Below are positions 34,654 through 43,901 of a DNA stretch of 64,000 nucleotides, in pieces. The DNA lies in the NCBI GenBank assembly GCA_963678465.1, contig OY782858.1:2914001-2978000 (forward strand), written 5' to 3'. The notes under the pieces are model-generated. The model searched no databases. It saw only the letters and a list, made by a program, of their open reading frames with translations, and was not told the origin of the DNA. The translations under genes were made by a program, and so were the position numbers. Position 1 is the first letter of the stretch. Each line of letters starts with the position of its first letter. Origin of the DNA: Paludibacter sp963678465 (lineage in GTDB: Bacteria; Bacteroidota; Bacteroidia; Bacteroidales; Paludibacteraceae).

Positions 34654-36966
34654 ATGAACAAAAAACTATTATTTTTAGTACTTTTTACTGCTGTTTTTCT
34701 GAATATTTTTCAGAACACCTATGCCATTAGAGCAATAAAAAATCCAATAACTGTTACACAACCAGATGGATCTATAGTCACAATTCTGCTTCATGGAGAT
34801 GAGTTTCGTAACTCCAGAACAACAATGGATGGTTATTTGGTGAAGAAAAACTCAAAAGGGTTTTTCACCTATGTAAATACCGATCCTCAGGCAGCAAGCA
34901 CCGAAACCAATATTATTGCCCGCGATATTACAAAGCGTACATCCAATGATATAAATTTTTTAAAAACGATTTCGAAGGCCAATACATTGTCAATATCAAA
35001 CTCTGCTCCAAGAAAAGCAAAAGCATTTGATACCTCCTTCCGCAGAAATAAAATACAGAAAGCTTTTCCGCTTATCGGCTCACCTAAATCATTGGTTATC
35101 CTTGTTAATTTCTCAGACAAAAGCTTTGTCACTTCTACACCTCAACCTTCATTCAACAACCTGTTGAATCAGAGCGGTTACAATGTCAATGGAGGCACCG
35201 GATCGGCACGCGACTATTTTATGGCAAGTTCGTACGGCAAATTTGTACCTGAATTTGATGTTGTTGGCCCTTACAATCTGCCAAAATCTATAGCCAGTTA
35301 TGGAGCCAATGATGAAGACGGATATGATATAGATCCTGCAGCTATGGTAGTAGATGCCTGTGATGCAGCGAATACAGCCGGACTTGACTTCACCCAATAC
35401 GACACCGATAACGATGGTGTGCTCGACAATGTATTTGTATATTATGCAGGCTACAACGAGGCTGAAGGTGCTGCTGAAAACACTGTTTGGCCACATCGCT
35501 GGGCTGTATACACGAGCGAAGAAAGTGCAACAAATTATACTTACGACGGCACAATAGCATCAGTAACATTTGATGGAAAACGCCTCTATGATTATGCTTG
35601 TACATCCGAGTTAAGTGGCTCTGTTGGAAGTACTATGTGTGGTATTGGTACTTTTTGCCACGAATTTGGACACGTGATTGGCATGCCAGATTACTATAAT
35701 ACTGATGATTCAAATAAAAACACATTGAACGAATGGAGCATTATGGATTATGGTGGATATTCTAACGAAGGACGAACACCACCGTTGTATTCCACTTATG
35801 ACAGATTCTATTTGGGCTGGTTAACTCCTCAGGAAATGAATTCACCAATCGACCTCACTCTGCTTCCTATATATCAGGGAACTACAGAACCTTCAAATAC
35901 AAATCAACAAGCTTATTTGCTTTCTGCTACTACACATGATTTGAATGGTGCAAATCCAACTCCTTCTGAATTTTTTATGCTCGAATATCGCAAAAAAACA
36001 GGTTGGGATGCATTTTTACCCGGCGAAGGAATGCTTATCTGGCACATCGACTATAATCAAAGCGCCTGGGACGACAACGGACCCAATAATTACGCAGGAA
36101 CATCACAAACTGCAACAGACCATATGCGCGTGTATTTACAGCCACTGAGCGGCTCTACCACTACCCCGGGAGCAGCATTTACCTCGGGCTCATTTACGCC
36201 TACCACATGGTCAGGAACAGACATTAATCGGGCCATCACAGCTATCACAAAAACAACCAACAATGTTAGCTTTAAACTTATGGGCGGAACGCAAGGGCCA
36301 ACAATAATAAGCTCTTCCAATCTGACTGATTTTGCCACCATTCTTGGTAATCCGTCCGTAGCGCAAAGCTTTACTATTAGTGGAACGACACTGACAGATA
36401 ACATAACGATAGCCTTCAATGATCAGAGCAGTTTTGAAATGAAACTTTCGTCGGAAAGTACATGGAGCAAAACACTTACTTTAGCTCAAACTGCTGGTAG
36501 CATCAATCCAACGACAATAAATATTCGCTATAACCCTGCTTCTGCCGGATCGCACAATGCGGTTATAACAATTTCAAGTGTTGGTACAACAAGCAAAACC
36601 ATCAATGTTAGCGGTAGCGCATCAATTCCTTTCGATCCAAATGCGATAGCAGTTTTTCCTGGCTCAATTGACAATTTACTTCAGTTCCCAGCCACTACTG
36701 TTAGCAAAACAAGAACTAAAGTTTTAAATATCAAAACAACCGACATTTTAAGCGCTCTATCGGTAAACATTACCGGAACAAATGCTGCTATGTTTGCCGT
36801 ATCTACCACTGCAATAACAAGTAGCGCTGCAAATGCTGCCAATGGAACAAATATAAATGTAACTTACATACCTGCTGCAACAGGAAATCACACAGCAACG
36901 CTTACAATATCAGGTGGAGGCCTCAATCCCGCAAAAGTAATTACCTTAAGCGGAGAAGGAAAATAG
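34654..36966 (+). CDS. M6-family secreted metalloprotease
   Basis: I start at ATG 34654 (MNKKLLFLV), giving 770 residues; the TTG two codons earlier is less likely. A signal peptide (cleavage near TYA) is followed by a propeptide-like region, then an M6 (immune inhibitor A-like) domain at about 145-530 with zinc motif HEFGHVIGMPDYY (His336) and Met-turn-like WSIMDYGG. Two Ig-like repeats of about 100 residues end the protein at ITLSGEGK. No T9SS sorting domain is present, although such proteins often have one. It likely degrades extracellular proteins. A strong terminator follows. Confidence 0.85.
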   Translation: MNKKLLFLVLFTAVFLNIFQNTYAIRAIKNPITVTQPDGSIVTILLHGDEFRNSRTTMDGYLVKKNSKGFFTYVNTDPQAASTETNIIARDITKRTSNDINFLKTISKANTLSISNSAPRKAKAFDTSFRRNKIQKAFPLIGSPKSLVILVNFSDKSFVTSTPQPSFNNLLNQSGYNVNGGTGSARDYFMASSYGKFVPEFDVVGPYNLPKSIASYGANDEDGYDIDPAAMVVDACDAANTAGLDFTQYDTDNDGVLDNVFVYYAGYNEAEGAAENTVWPHRWAVYTSEESATNYTYDGTIASVTFDGKRLYDYACTSELSGSVGSTMCGIGTFCHEFGHVIGMPDYYNTDDSNKNTLNEWSIMDYGGYSNEGRTPPLYSTYDRFYLGWLTPQEMNSPIDLTLLPIYQGTTEPSNTNQQAYLLSATTHDLNGANPTPSEFFMLEYRKKTGWDAFLPGEGMLIWHIDYNQSAWDDNGPNNYAGTSQTATDHMRVYLQPLSGSTTTPGAAFTSGSFTPTTWSGTDINRAITAITKTTNNVSFKLMGGTQGPTIISSSNLTDFATILGNPSVAQSFTISGTTLTDNITIAFNDQSSFEMKLSSESTWSKTLTLAQTAGSINPTTINIRYNPASAGSHNAVITISSVGTTSKTINVSGSASIPFDPNAIAVFPGSIDNLLQFPATTVSKTRTKVLNIKTTDILSALSVNITGTNAAMFAVSTTAITSSAANAANGTNINVTYIPAATGNHTATLTISGGGLNPAKVITLSGEGK

Positions 36967-36990
36967 CCCAATCATTGTAGATTATTCTTA

Positions 36991-37030
36991 AAACGCATTT
37001 GAAAAATAAAAATTTCAAATGCGTTTTTTT
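36991..37030 (+). terminator. Terminator after the M6 protease
   Basis: AAACGCATTTGAAA (36991-37004) pairs perfectly with TTTCAAATGCGTTT (37013-37026) with an 8-base loop and a T-run to 37030. Confidence 0.92.
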
Positions 37031-37215
37031 ATGTAATTTTCGCATTTAACAGAAGGTGTATCCAGGCTTTATATTATAGAAAAACAACAAACATATCCCA
37101 CAACCAAAACCACAAAACAATGAACTACAACACTTTAAAAAGATGCAACAGATGATCATTATTTATTAACTCATTGAGATTGAGAAATGAACAATGAAAA
37201 ATGATAATTGTTTTA

Positions 37216-37223
37216 TAACTTTG
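37216..37223 (+). promoter_or_regulatory. Candidate -7 box upstream of mnmG
   Basis: TAACTTTG fits TAnnTTTG; the -33 position (CAAT at 37192) does not fit well. A transcript would start near 37230 and run into the hairpin at 37253. Confidence 0.4.
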
Positions 37224-37252
37224 CAGCCCTAAATCTAAAACATTGTTTTTTC

Positions 37253-37292
37253 AAGGAGTTAAATTCATTATTTGTAAAAAACTCCTTTTTTA
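37253..37292 (+). terminator. Terminator-like hairpin in the mnmG leader
   Basis: AAGGAGTT (37253-37260) pairs with AACTCCTT (37280-37287), followed by TTTT and ATTCTTTCT. It lies between the candidate promoter and the mnmG start at 37331, so it could attenuate mnmG or end a short leader RNA of about 60 bases. It is the only other notable item in the 364-base gap. Confidence 0.55.
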
Positions 37293-37330
37293 TTCTTTCT
37301 CTGAATTATTTTAAATTGTAAATCGCAAAG

Positions 37331-39205
37331 ATGGATTTTAAATACGACGTAATTGTCATAGGTGCCGGACATGCCGGAAACGAAGCTGCATGTGCAGCTG
37401 CAAACATGGGTTCAAAAACACTACTGATCACCATGGATATGAATAAAATTGGGCAAATGAGCTGCAACCCCGCTGTGGGTGGTATTGCTAAAGGACAGAT
37501 CGTGCGCGAAATTGACGCTCTTGGAGGTCAAATGGGCATCATTACTGATCGGTCAGCCATACAATTTCGAATGCTAAATCGCTCAAAAGGTCCTGCCATG
37601 TGGAGTCCTCGTTCACAGAGCGATCGGCAACAATTTATTCAGGAATGGATAAAAACGATCTCAGGCACAAAAAATCTTTATGTTTGGCAGGACACTGTCA
37701 CACAACTACTCATTGAAAATGGAGAAATAATTGGAGTTAAAACAGCTCTTGGCGTCGAAATGCGTGCAAAGTCCGTCATACTTACTGCAGGTACTTTTTT
37801 AGGTGGTCTCATGCATTTTGGCAAAAGCCAACTCTCAGGAGGACGAATTTCGGAACCCGCTTCATTCGGAATTACCGAACAATTAAAATCGATAGGATTT
37901 ACGACCGACCGAATGAAAACCGGTACACCCTGTAGAATCGATGGACGCACCATTGACTTCACTAAAATGCAGGAACAGGTCGGAGATGATGATTTTCATA
38001 AATTTTCTTTCCTGGAAGAAGTAAACCGTGAGTTAACCCAACGCAGTTGTTGGACCACCAATACAAGTGAAAAAACACACGAAGAATTACGAAAAGGATT
38101 GATTGATTCGCCTCTTTATAATGGACAAATACAAAGTATTGGTCCACGATATTGCCCCAGCATCGAGACAAAAATTATAACTTTTGCTGATAAAACATCT
38201 CATCAACTTTTTCTCGAACCAGAAGGTGTAAACTCAAACGAATATTATTTAAATGGATTTTCGTCTTCCCTGCCATTAAAGGTGCAAATCGATGCCATAC
38301 ACACGATCACAGGCTTAGAAAATGCACAGCTTTTTCGCCCGGGATACGCCATTGAATATGATTTTTTTGACCCAACACAACTAAAACACACGCTCGAAAC
38401 AAAGAAAATAAAAAATCTTTTCTTTGCTGGACAAATCAACGGAACAACAGGATATGAAGAAGCGGCTGGCCAGGGTTTGGTTGCCGGTATAAATGCACAT
38501 ATCAATTGCCACGGCGGAAAAGAATTTACGCTGGCTCGTAATGAAGCTTACATTGGCGTTCTTATCGACGACTTAGTTACAAAAGGAGTTGATGAGCCTT
38601 ATCGCATGTTCACATCCCGCGCTGAATACCGTTTAATCCTGCGACAAGACGATGCCGATATGCGTCTGACCCAACGTTCCTACGAAATGGGTTTGGCTAC
38701 TTCAAATCGCTTCAATCAGCTTCAGAACAAAAAAGAAGAACTAACAAAATTACGCTCTTTTTTGGAAAACTATTCGATTAAACCAACACTAATCAACGAT
38801 TTTTTGAGATCTAAAAATTCAGCAGAACTAAAAAACGGTTGCAAACTGAGCGATTTGGTGCTTCGCCCCCAACTTAACATTACCGATTTAGTTGAAGCAA
38901 TACCAGCCTTGAAACAAAAAACAGACTTAATTTCGTCTCGTAAGGAAGAGATTATTGAGGCTACTGAAGTTCTATTGAAATACGAAGGATATATCGAACG
39001 AGAAAAATTAATTGCTGAAAAACTCCAAAGACTGGAACATGTTGCGTTGAAAGGGAGAATAGATTATAACTCCATCCTCTCTTTATCGACTGAAGCCAGA
39101 CAAAAACTCACCAAAATTGATCCGGACAACATTGGCCAGGCAAGCCGAATACCAGGGATTTCTCCAAGCGATGTAAACATTTTGCTTGTACTATTAGGCA
39201 GATAA
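37331..39205 (+). CDS. mnmG: tRNA uridine-5-carboxymethylaminomethyl modification enzyme MnmG
   Basis: The 624-residue protein has the FAD-binding GAGHAGNEAACAAANMG at residues 11-27, the GGIAKGQIVREIDALGGQMG block near 49-68 and the GidA helical C-terminus (ISLS-like end IPGISPSDVNILLVLLGR). With MnmE it installs the carboxymethylaminomethyl group on wobble uridine 34 of several tRNAs. Length is typical. It is followed after 74 bases by uvrC, and the gap contains a parS-like site. In many bacteria mnmG lies near the chromosome origin. Confidence 0.97.
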   Translation: MDFKYDVIVIGAGHAGNEAACAAANMGSKTLLITMDMNKIGQMSCNPAVGGIAKGQIVREIDALGGQMGIITDRSAIQFRMLNRSKGPAMWSPRSQSDRQQFIQEWIKTISGTKNLYVWQDTVTQLLIENGEIIGVKTALGVEMRAKSVILTAGTFLGGLMHFGKSQLSGGRISEPASFGITEQLKSIGFTTDRMKTGTPCRIDGRTIDFTKMQEQVGDDDFHKFSFLEEVNRELTQRSCWTTNTSEKTHEELRKGLIDSPLYNGQIQSIGPRYCPSIETKIITFADKTSHQLFLEPEGVNSNEYYLNGFSSSLPLKVQIDAIHTITGLENAQLFRPGYAIEYDFFDPTQLKHTLETKKIKNLFFAGQINGTTGYEEAAGQGLVAGINAHINCHGGKEFTLARNEAYIGVLIDDLVTKGVDEPYRMFTSRAEYRLILRQDDADMRLTQRSYEMGLATSNRFNQLQNKKEELTKLRSFLENYSIKPTLINDFLRSKNSAELKNGCKLSDLVLRPQLNITDLVEAIPALKQKTDLISSRKEEIIEATEVLLKYEGYIEREKLIAEKLQRLEHVALKGRIDYNSILSLSTEARQKLTKIDPDNIGQASRIPGISPSDVNILLVLLGR

Positions 39206-39210
39206 TCGCA

Positions 39211-39226
39211 AGTTCCACGTGAAACA
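39211..39226. promoter_or_regulatory. parS: parS-like ParB binding site
   Basis: AGTTCCACGTGAAACA differs at one base from the B. subtilis parS sequence TGTTCCACGTGAAACA (first position only, with the next fifteen identical). A degenerate relative, TGTTCCATATGAAAAA, lies at 39247-39262. Placement in the mnmG-uvrC gap, outside coding DNA, fits a chromosome-partition site. Confidence 0.7.
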
Positions 39227-39279
39227 TTTCTTACCAAAAGAAGGATTGTTCCATATGAAAAAATGCACAAACATAAACT

Positions 39280-41088
39280 ATGAAAACGTCAGAAACGCTA
39301 AAAAATCAAATAAACAGCCTACCTGAACAACCTGGAGTATATCAATACTTCAATGTTAATGATGAAATAATTTATGTAGGAAAAGCTAAAAATTTAAAGA
39401 AAAGAGTAAGTTCATATTTCAATAAAATTCACGATCAGGCCAAAACAAACGTCCTTGTCAAACACATAATATCTCTAAAATACATCGTTGTTGAATCTGA
39501 AGAAGACGCTCTGCTTTTAGAGAACAATCTGATAAAACAATATCAACCCCGGTACAATGTTTTACTAAAAGACGGAAAAACCTATCCAAGCATTTGTATA
39601 ACAAACGAACCATTTCCACGTGTATTCAAAACAAGAAATATAATCCGAAATGGTTCTCTGTATTATGGCCCGTTTAGCTCAAATTACACAATTAATTCTC
39701 TTTTAGAAATCATACACGAGCTCTTTCCTATCCGTACTTGTCGGCTTCCTCTATATGAGGATTCCATAAAAAACAATAAATTTAAAGTGTGTCTTCAGTA
39801 CCATATCCATAAATGCAACGGTCCATGCGAGGCCAAGGAATCAATGGAAGAATACAGAAAACACATTCAACAGGTCAAACAAATCATTGAAGGGGATGCC
39901 AACGAAATAAGCAAAATGCTATTACAGCAAATGCAGGATTTAGCAGCAAATTATAAATTTGAAGAAGCACACAAACTTAAGCAAAAATATGAATTAATTG
40001 AAAACTATAAATCAAAATCCATTATAGCCAATTCAGTAGTTGAAAATACAGATGTTTTTGCTTATGATGAAAACGAAAATTCGGCATTTATAAACATACT
40101 AAGAATAAACAAAGGCTGTATAATTCAGGGATATACAATAGAATATAAGAAAAGAATTAACGAACAAAAAGAAGAAATTTTAGCTATGGCCGTAGTAGAA
40201 CTACGAGAGAGACTTAAAAGTAATTCAAAAGAAGTAGTGCTACCTTTTAAGCTCGAATTTAATCTTAAAGACATTATTACGGTAATTCCACAACGTGGAG
40301 ATAGGAAAAAACTACTCGACCTAGCAATGCAAAACGTTCGACAATATAAACTCGATAAGTTAAAACAAGCTGAAAAATTAAACCCCGATCAAAGGGCGAT
40401 TCAACTTCTGAATAGCATTAAAGAAAAGCTTGGATTACAAAAAATTCCTATGCAAATAGAGTGTTTTGATAACTCAAATATTTCAGGAACTGACGCTGTA
40501 GCCGCCTGCGTAGTATATATAAAAGCTAAACCAGCTAAAAAGGAATACCGAAAATACAATATAAAATCGGTGCAAGGTCCTGACGACTATGCATCTATGA
40601 AAGAAGTCGTAAGAAGGCGCTATACAAGAATGCTGAATGAAAATTTAACATTACCGGATTTAATCGTGGCAGATGGTGGAATTGGACAGATGGAAGTAAT
40701 ACGTCAGGTCATAGAAGATGAGCTCAAATTGCAAATTCCAATTGCCGGGCTTGCTAAAGATGGGAAACATCGAACACACGAAGTACTAATTGGTTATCCG
40801 CCACAAACGGTTGGTCTTAAACCGACCGACCAACTCTTTAAATTCTTTGCAGGCATGCAGGATGAAGTGCATCGCTTTGCTATAACTTTCCATCGTGACA
40901 AACGAAGCAAAACACAAGTGGCATCAGAACTTGACAATATATCCGGAATTGGTGAAAAAACGAAAAATGAACTCATTAAGCATTTCAAAAGCGTGAAAAG
41001 AATTAAAAGTGCCGAAATCACTGAGCTATCTGAAGTGATTGGAACAAACAGAGCATCAATTATTTATAACTACTTTCATTCTAATTAG
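39280..41088 (+). CDS. uvrC: Excinuclease ABC subunit C
   Basis: The 602-residue protein has the N-terminal GIY-YIG nuclease (GVYQYFNVNDEIIYVGKAKNLKKRV at residues 19-43), a UVR motif near 205-235, the RNase H-like 5' nuclease domain (IECFDNSNISGTDAVAACVV near 391-410) and C-terminal helix-hairpin-helix units (ISGIGEKTKNELIKHF). It makes both incisions in nucleotide excision repair with UvrAB. Base composition is more A-rich than the mannan locus. The tsaE gene follows after about 110 bases. Confidence 0.96.
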   Translation: MKTSETLKNQINSLPEQPGVYQYFNVNDEIIYVGKAKNLKKRVSSYFNKIHDQAKTNVLVKHIISLKYIVVESEEDALLLENNLIKQYQPRYNVLLKDGKTYPSICITNEPFPRVFKTRNIIRNGSLYYGPFSSNYTINSLLEIIHELFPIRTCRLPLYEDSIKNNKFKVCLQYHIHKCNGPCEAKESMEEYRKHIQQVKQIIEGDANEISKMLLQQMQDLAANYKFEEAHKLKQKYELIENYKSKSIIANSVVENTDVFAYDENENSAFINILRINKGCIIQGYTIEYKKRINEQKEEILAMAVVELRERLKSNSKEVVLPFKLEFNLKDIITVIPQRGDRKKLLDLAMQNVRQYKLDKLKQAEKLNPDQRAIQLLNSIKEKLGLQKIPMQIECFDNSNISGTDAVAACVVYIKAKPAKKEYRKYNIKSVQGPDDYASMKEVVRRRYTRMLNENLTLPDLIVADGGIGQMEVIRQVIEDELKLQIPIAGLAKDGKHRTHEVLIGYPPQTVGLKPTDQLFKFFAGMQDEVHRFAITFHRDKRSKTQVASELDNISGIGEKTKNELIKHFKSVKRIKSAEITELSEVIGTNRASIIYNYFHSN

Positions 41089-41201
41089 ACGCTCTGAGAA
41101 TTTAATATTTCATTTTATCTGTATCTTTGTAAGCAAATACAGCATTCAAACAGCCACTATATTTAACAATAAAAAGACAAAAAGCAAAAATTTAAACACA
41201 A

Positions 41202-41612
41202 ATGCTCACCATTCACACTTTAGATAATATTCATGAAACTGCCCGAGAATTTATTTCACAAATTGGGAAAAGGACTGTTTTTGCTTTCAACGGAAAAATG
41301 GGAGCCGGAAAGACAACATTCATAAAAGCGATATGTCAGGAAATGGGTGTTAAAGAAACTGTAAACTCTCCAACCTTTTCAATAGTTAACGAATACGAGG
41401 CTGAAGACGGTCAAATCATTTATCACTTCGATTGCTACCGCATCAATAAAATAGAAGAAGCATTTGAAATTGGCATCGAAGAATATTTGTACAGCGGAAA
41501 TTTATGTTTTATTGAGTGGTCGGAAAATATTGCCCCTCTCCTACCCGACTCCATAACAATAGTTGAAATTACAGAAAAAGAAAACGGACAAAGAGAAATA
41601 ACAATTCAATAA
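41202..41612 (+). CDS. tsaE: tRNA threonylcarbamoyladenosine ATPase TsaE
   Basis: A 136-residue protein of the YjeE fold with Walker A GKMGAGKTTF at about residues 30-39, the NSPTFSIVNEY switch-like block near 54-64, and HFDCYR/FIEWSENI blocks typical of TsaE. With TsaB and TsaD it supports t6A formation on ANN-reading tRNAs. Length is normal. The small basic protein gene begins six bases after its stop, suggesting joint translation. Confidence 0.94.
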   Translation: MLTIHTLDNIHETAREFISQIGKRTVFAFNGKMGAGKTTFIKAICQEMGVKETVNSPTFSIVNEYEAEDGQIIYHFDCYRINKIEEAFEIGIEEYLYSGNLCFIEWSENIAPLLPDSITIVEITEKENGQREITIQ

Positions 41613-41617
41613 AAAAA

Positions 41618-41899
41618 ATGAAAACAAAAAAGAAAAACAAGGTGCTTGAACAAGTAAAAGCAATGCGAAAGCAAAGCCGTGAAGAGGAAATTAAAACACA
41701 CGGCAAACCAATCAACTACAAAAAGATTATAGCTTCGAAGAAGCTCTATAAACGTAAAAATAAAAAGGCAGACACTAATGAGGGTCTGCCTTATTTATTT
41801 TATAAAAAACTTGGATTTTACCAGATACTTACCCTGTTTTCAGGTTTTAAATACATAGGATCAGTTGCTTTGATACCAAATGCATCGTACCACGCCTGA
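41618..41899 (+). CDS. Small lysine-rich conserved hypothetical protein
   Basis: The frame opens MKTKKKNKVLEQVKAMRKQS six bases after the tsaE stop and runs 93 codons. The first 50 residues are strongly basic and helical, of a kind I have seen next to tsaE in Bacteroidota. The later part is odd: codons 50-60 lie in a terminator hairpin, and the last 27 codons are antisense to the end of the M13 peptidase gene. The native end may have been lost or extended. Function is unknown; nucleic-acid or ribosome binding is only suggested by charge. Confidence 0.6.
   Translation: MKTKKKNKVLEQVKAMRKQSREEEIKTHGKPINYKKIIASKKLYKRKNKKADTNEGLPYLFYKKLGFYQILTLFSGFKYIGSVALIPNASYHA
41765..41792. terminator. Bidirectional terminator between tsaE operon and M13 peptidase
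   Basis: AAGGCAGAC (41765-41773) and GTCTGCCTT (41784-41792) form a 9-bp stem. T-rich tracts lie on both sides: ATTTATTTT on the plus strand, and TTTATTTTTA beyond the stem on the minus strand. Confidence 0.8.
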
Positions 41900-43878
41900 A
41901 TGTGCGGTAAAGCGCCATTTACGCGCCATTTACCCAATGAATGAGGATCGGACTTGGTGAGTACCAAAATCTCTTCAGGACGTATATTACCAGCCCATAC
42001 ATTAGAGTATGATAGGAAGAAACGTTGCTCAGGCGTCAGACCATCAATAGTAGGCAAAGCGGCATTTTTGGTGGCATTTTTGAAAGCCTGATACGAAACC
42101 TGAAGACCACCATGATCAGCGATATTTTCACCGAGTGTAAATTTACCGTTGGCATTAACGCCCGGAGCTACTTCTATAGCATCAAAAAAGTCAGCCATTA
42201 CTTTGGCACGTAGATCAAACTTCTTTTTATCGTCTTCCGTCCACCAGTTTTTCAGGTTTCCATCTTTGTCGAACTGACATCCCTGATCATCGAATCCGTG
42301 TGTCATTTCATGACCTATAACTACGCCTATTGCACCATAATTAAACGCATCATCAGCATTCATATCAAAGAATGGATATTGTAAAATTCCAGCAGGGAAA
42401 CAAATTTCGTTTGTAGATGGATTATAATAAGCATTTACAGTTTGAGGTGTCATCAACCATTCATCTTTATCTACTTGTTTACGAGCCGCCTTAGCAAACA
42501 TATATGCGCTTTCGAAGCGGTTAGCACGTTGAATATTTGCGTAATATGAGTCTTTACTAATTTCGAGATTCGAATAATCTCTCCATTTGTCAGGATAACC
42601 AATTTTCACGTGAAACGTATTCAGTTTTTCATTGGCTTTAATTTTGGTGGAATCACCCATCCACTCTAAAGCATTTATACGTTGTCCTAACGATTCCTGA
42701 AGGTTATGCACAAGTTTCAGCATACGTTCCTTAGCTTCAGCAGGAAAATATTTTTTCACATACATCTGCCCTACTGCTTCACCTAAAACACCATCAACAT
42801 TGCTTACAGCACGTTTCCAGCGAGGCGATTGCTCTGTTTTACCTGACAAAGTTTTACCATAAAAATCAAAGTTTTGAGCCGAAATTTCATCACTTAAATA
42901 CCCGGCTGCGCCATCTATTACTTTCCATTGCAAATAAGCAATTTGGGCAGCTAATGGCTCGGTGGCAATAATAGTTCCAGCTTCAATCAACGATTCCTTT
43001 TGCGAAACACTGATATCTTTAATTTGAGCAACTCCCAACGCTTTAAAATAATCATTCCATTGAATAGAGGGAACAAGTATTTGCAGGTCAGCAATACTCA
43101 TTTTATTATAATTAGCATGAGGATCGCGTAATTTCACCTGATCATAAGCTGCTTTCGCTAAACGAGTTTCTATTTTTAAAACAGATTCCATATTCTGTTT
43201 CGCAACGGCTTCTGTAAAACCGAAAAGCTGAAACATTTTTATAACATGCTCCTTATATTTATTGCGAATATTTAAAGTTTGAGCATCATTATCAAGATAA
43301 TATTCACGCTCACCTAAGCTGATACCACTTTGATATGTTTGTACCAAATAACTATTACTGTTCATTGGGTCGGCATCCACATAAACTGTAAAATATGCAT
43401 CAACACTCGATTGTAAAAGCTCAGGTAATAATTTAGTCAACTCCTGAGTTGATTTAATTGCAGCAATTGATTTTAACTGACCTTCAACAGGTTTGATACC
43501 ATCACTGTTCAGCTTTACACTGTCCATAGCTAGATTATACAAATCACCAATCTTCTGTTCAACAGTTCCTTTATCGGCAGGCTTATCTGCAATTTCTTCA
43601 ATAAGTTCACGCAACTGTTTGCGGTTATTTTCAGCCAGTTTATCAAAGCTTCCAAAGCGTGAATACTCACCAGTCAGCGGATTGTTTTTCATCCAGCCAC
43701 CGCAAGCGTACTGATAAAAATCAGTTCCCGGAATAGCTGTGGTGTCGAGATTGTTCAAATCGATGCCAGAACTTAGTTTGTTGGCATTATTGCAAGCACT
43801 TGTCATAAAAATAATGGATAATAAGATTCCCAATTTCATTTTTGAAAAGGAGAAATTGAATTTAATTTTTTGAAACAT
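41818..43878 (-). CDS. M13-family metallopeptidase (PepO/neprilysin-like)
   Basis: A 686-residue lipoprotein with lipobox TSAC near residue 29; the ATG at residue 14 (MKLGILLSI) is an alternative start giving a more normal signal. The M13 N-domain (GTDFYQYACGGWMKNNP) is followed by the peptidase with zinc motif HEMTH (His523, Glu524, His527) and GENIADHGG further on. It cleaves short peptides outside the cytoplasm. It follows dusB by 23 bases on the same strand. The stretch 42604-42616 inside it contains a parS-like palindrome. Confidence 0.93.
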   Translation of the reverse strand: MFQKIKFNFSFSKMKLGILLSIIFMTSACNNANKLSSGIDLNNLDTTAIPGTDFYQYACGGWMKNNPLTGEYSRFGSFDKLAENNRKQLRELIEEIADKPADKGTVEQKIGDLYNLAMDSVKLNSDGIKPVEGQLKSIAAIKSTQELTKLLPELLQSSVDAYFTVYVDADPMNSNSYLVQTYQSGISLGEREYYLDNDAQTLNIRNKYKEHVIKMFQLFGFTEAVAKQNMESVLKIETRLAKAAYDQVKLRDPHANYNKMSIADLQILVPSIQWNDYFKALGVAQIKDISVSQKESLIEAGTIIATEPLAAQIAYLQWKVIDGAAGYLSDEISAQNFDFYGKTLSGKTEQSPRWKRAVSNVDGVLGEAVGQMYVKKYFPAEAKERMLKLVHNLQESLGQRINALEWMGDSTKIKANEKLNTFHVKIGYPDKWRDYSNLEISKDSYYANIQRANRFESAYMFAKAARKQVDKDEWLMTPQTVNAYYNPSTNEICFPAGILQYPFFDMNADDAFNYGAIGVVIGHEMTHGFDDQGCQFDKDGNLKNWWTEDDKKKFDLRAKVMADFFDAIEVAPGVNANGKFTLGENIADHGGLQVSYQAFKNATKNAALPTIDGLTPEQRFFLSYSNVWAGNIRPEEILVLTKSDPHSLGKWRVNGALPHIQAWYDAFGIKATDPMYLKPENRVSIW
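42604..42616. promoter_or_regulatory. parS: Second parS-like palindrome, inside the M13 peptidase gene
   Basis: TTTCACGTGAAAC is the full central 13-mer of the consensus TGTTTCACGTGAAACA, with the three outer bases different (13 of 16 overall). It encodes TFHVK in the peptidase. It is 3.4 kb from the site at 39211. ParB sites within genes are known in other bacteria. Confidence 0.45.
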
Positions 43879-43901
43879 AAAAATAATATTTAATAGATTA
43901 A

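Noticed and set aside
39617..39625. TTCCACGTG in uvrC as a third parS site
   Set aside because: Only one half matches the consensus; the other half (TATTC) does not.
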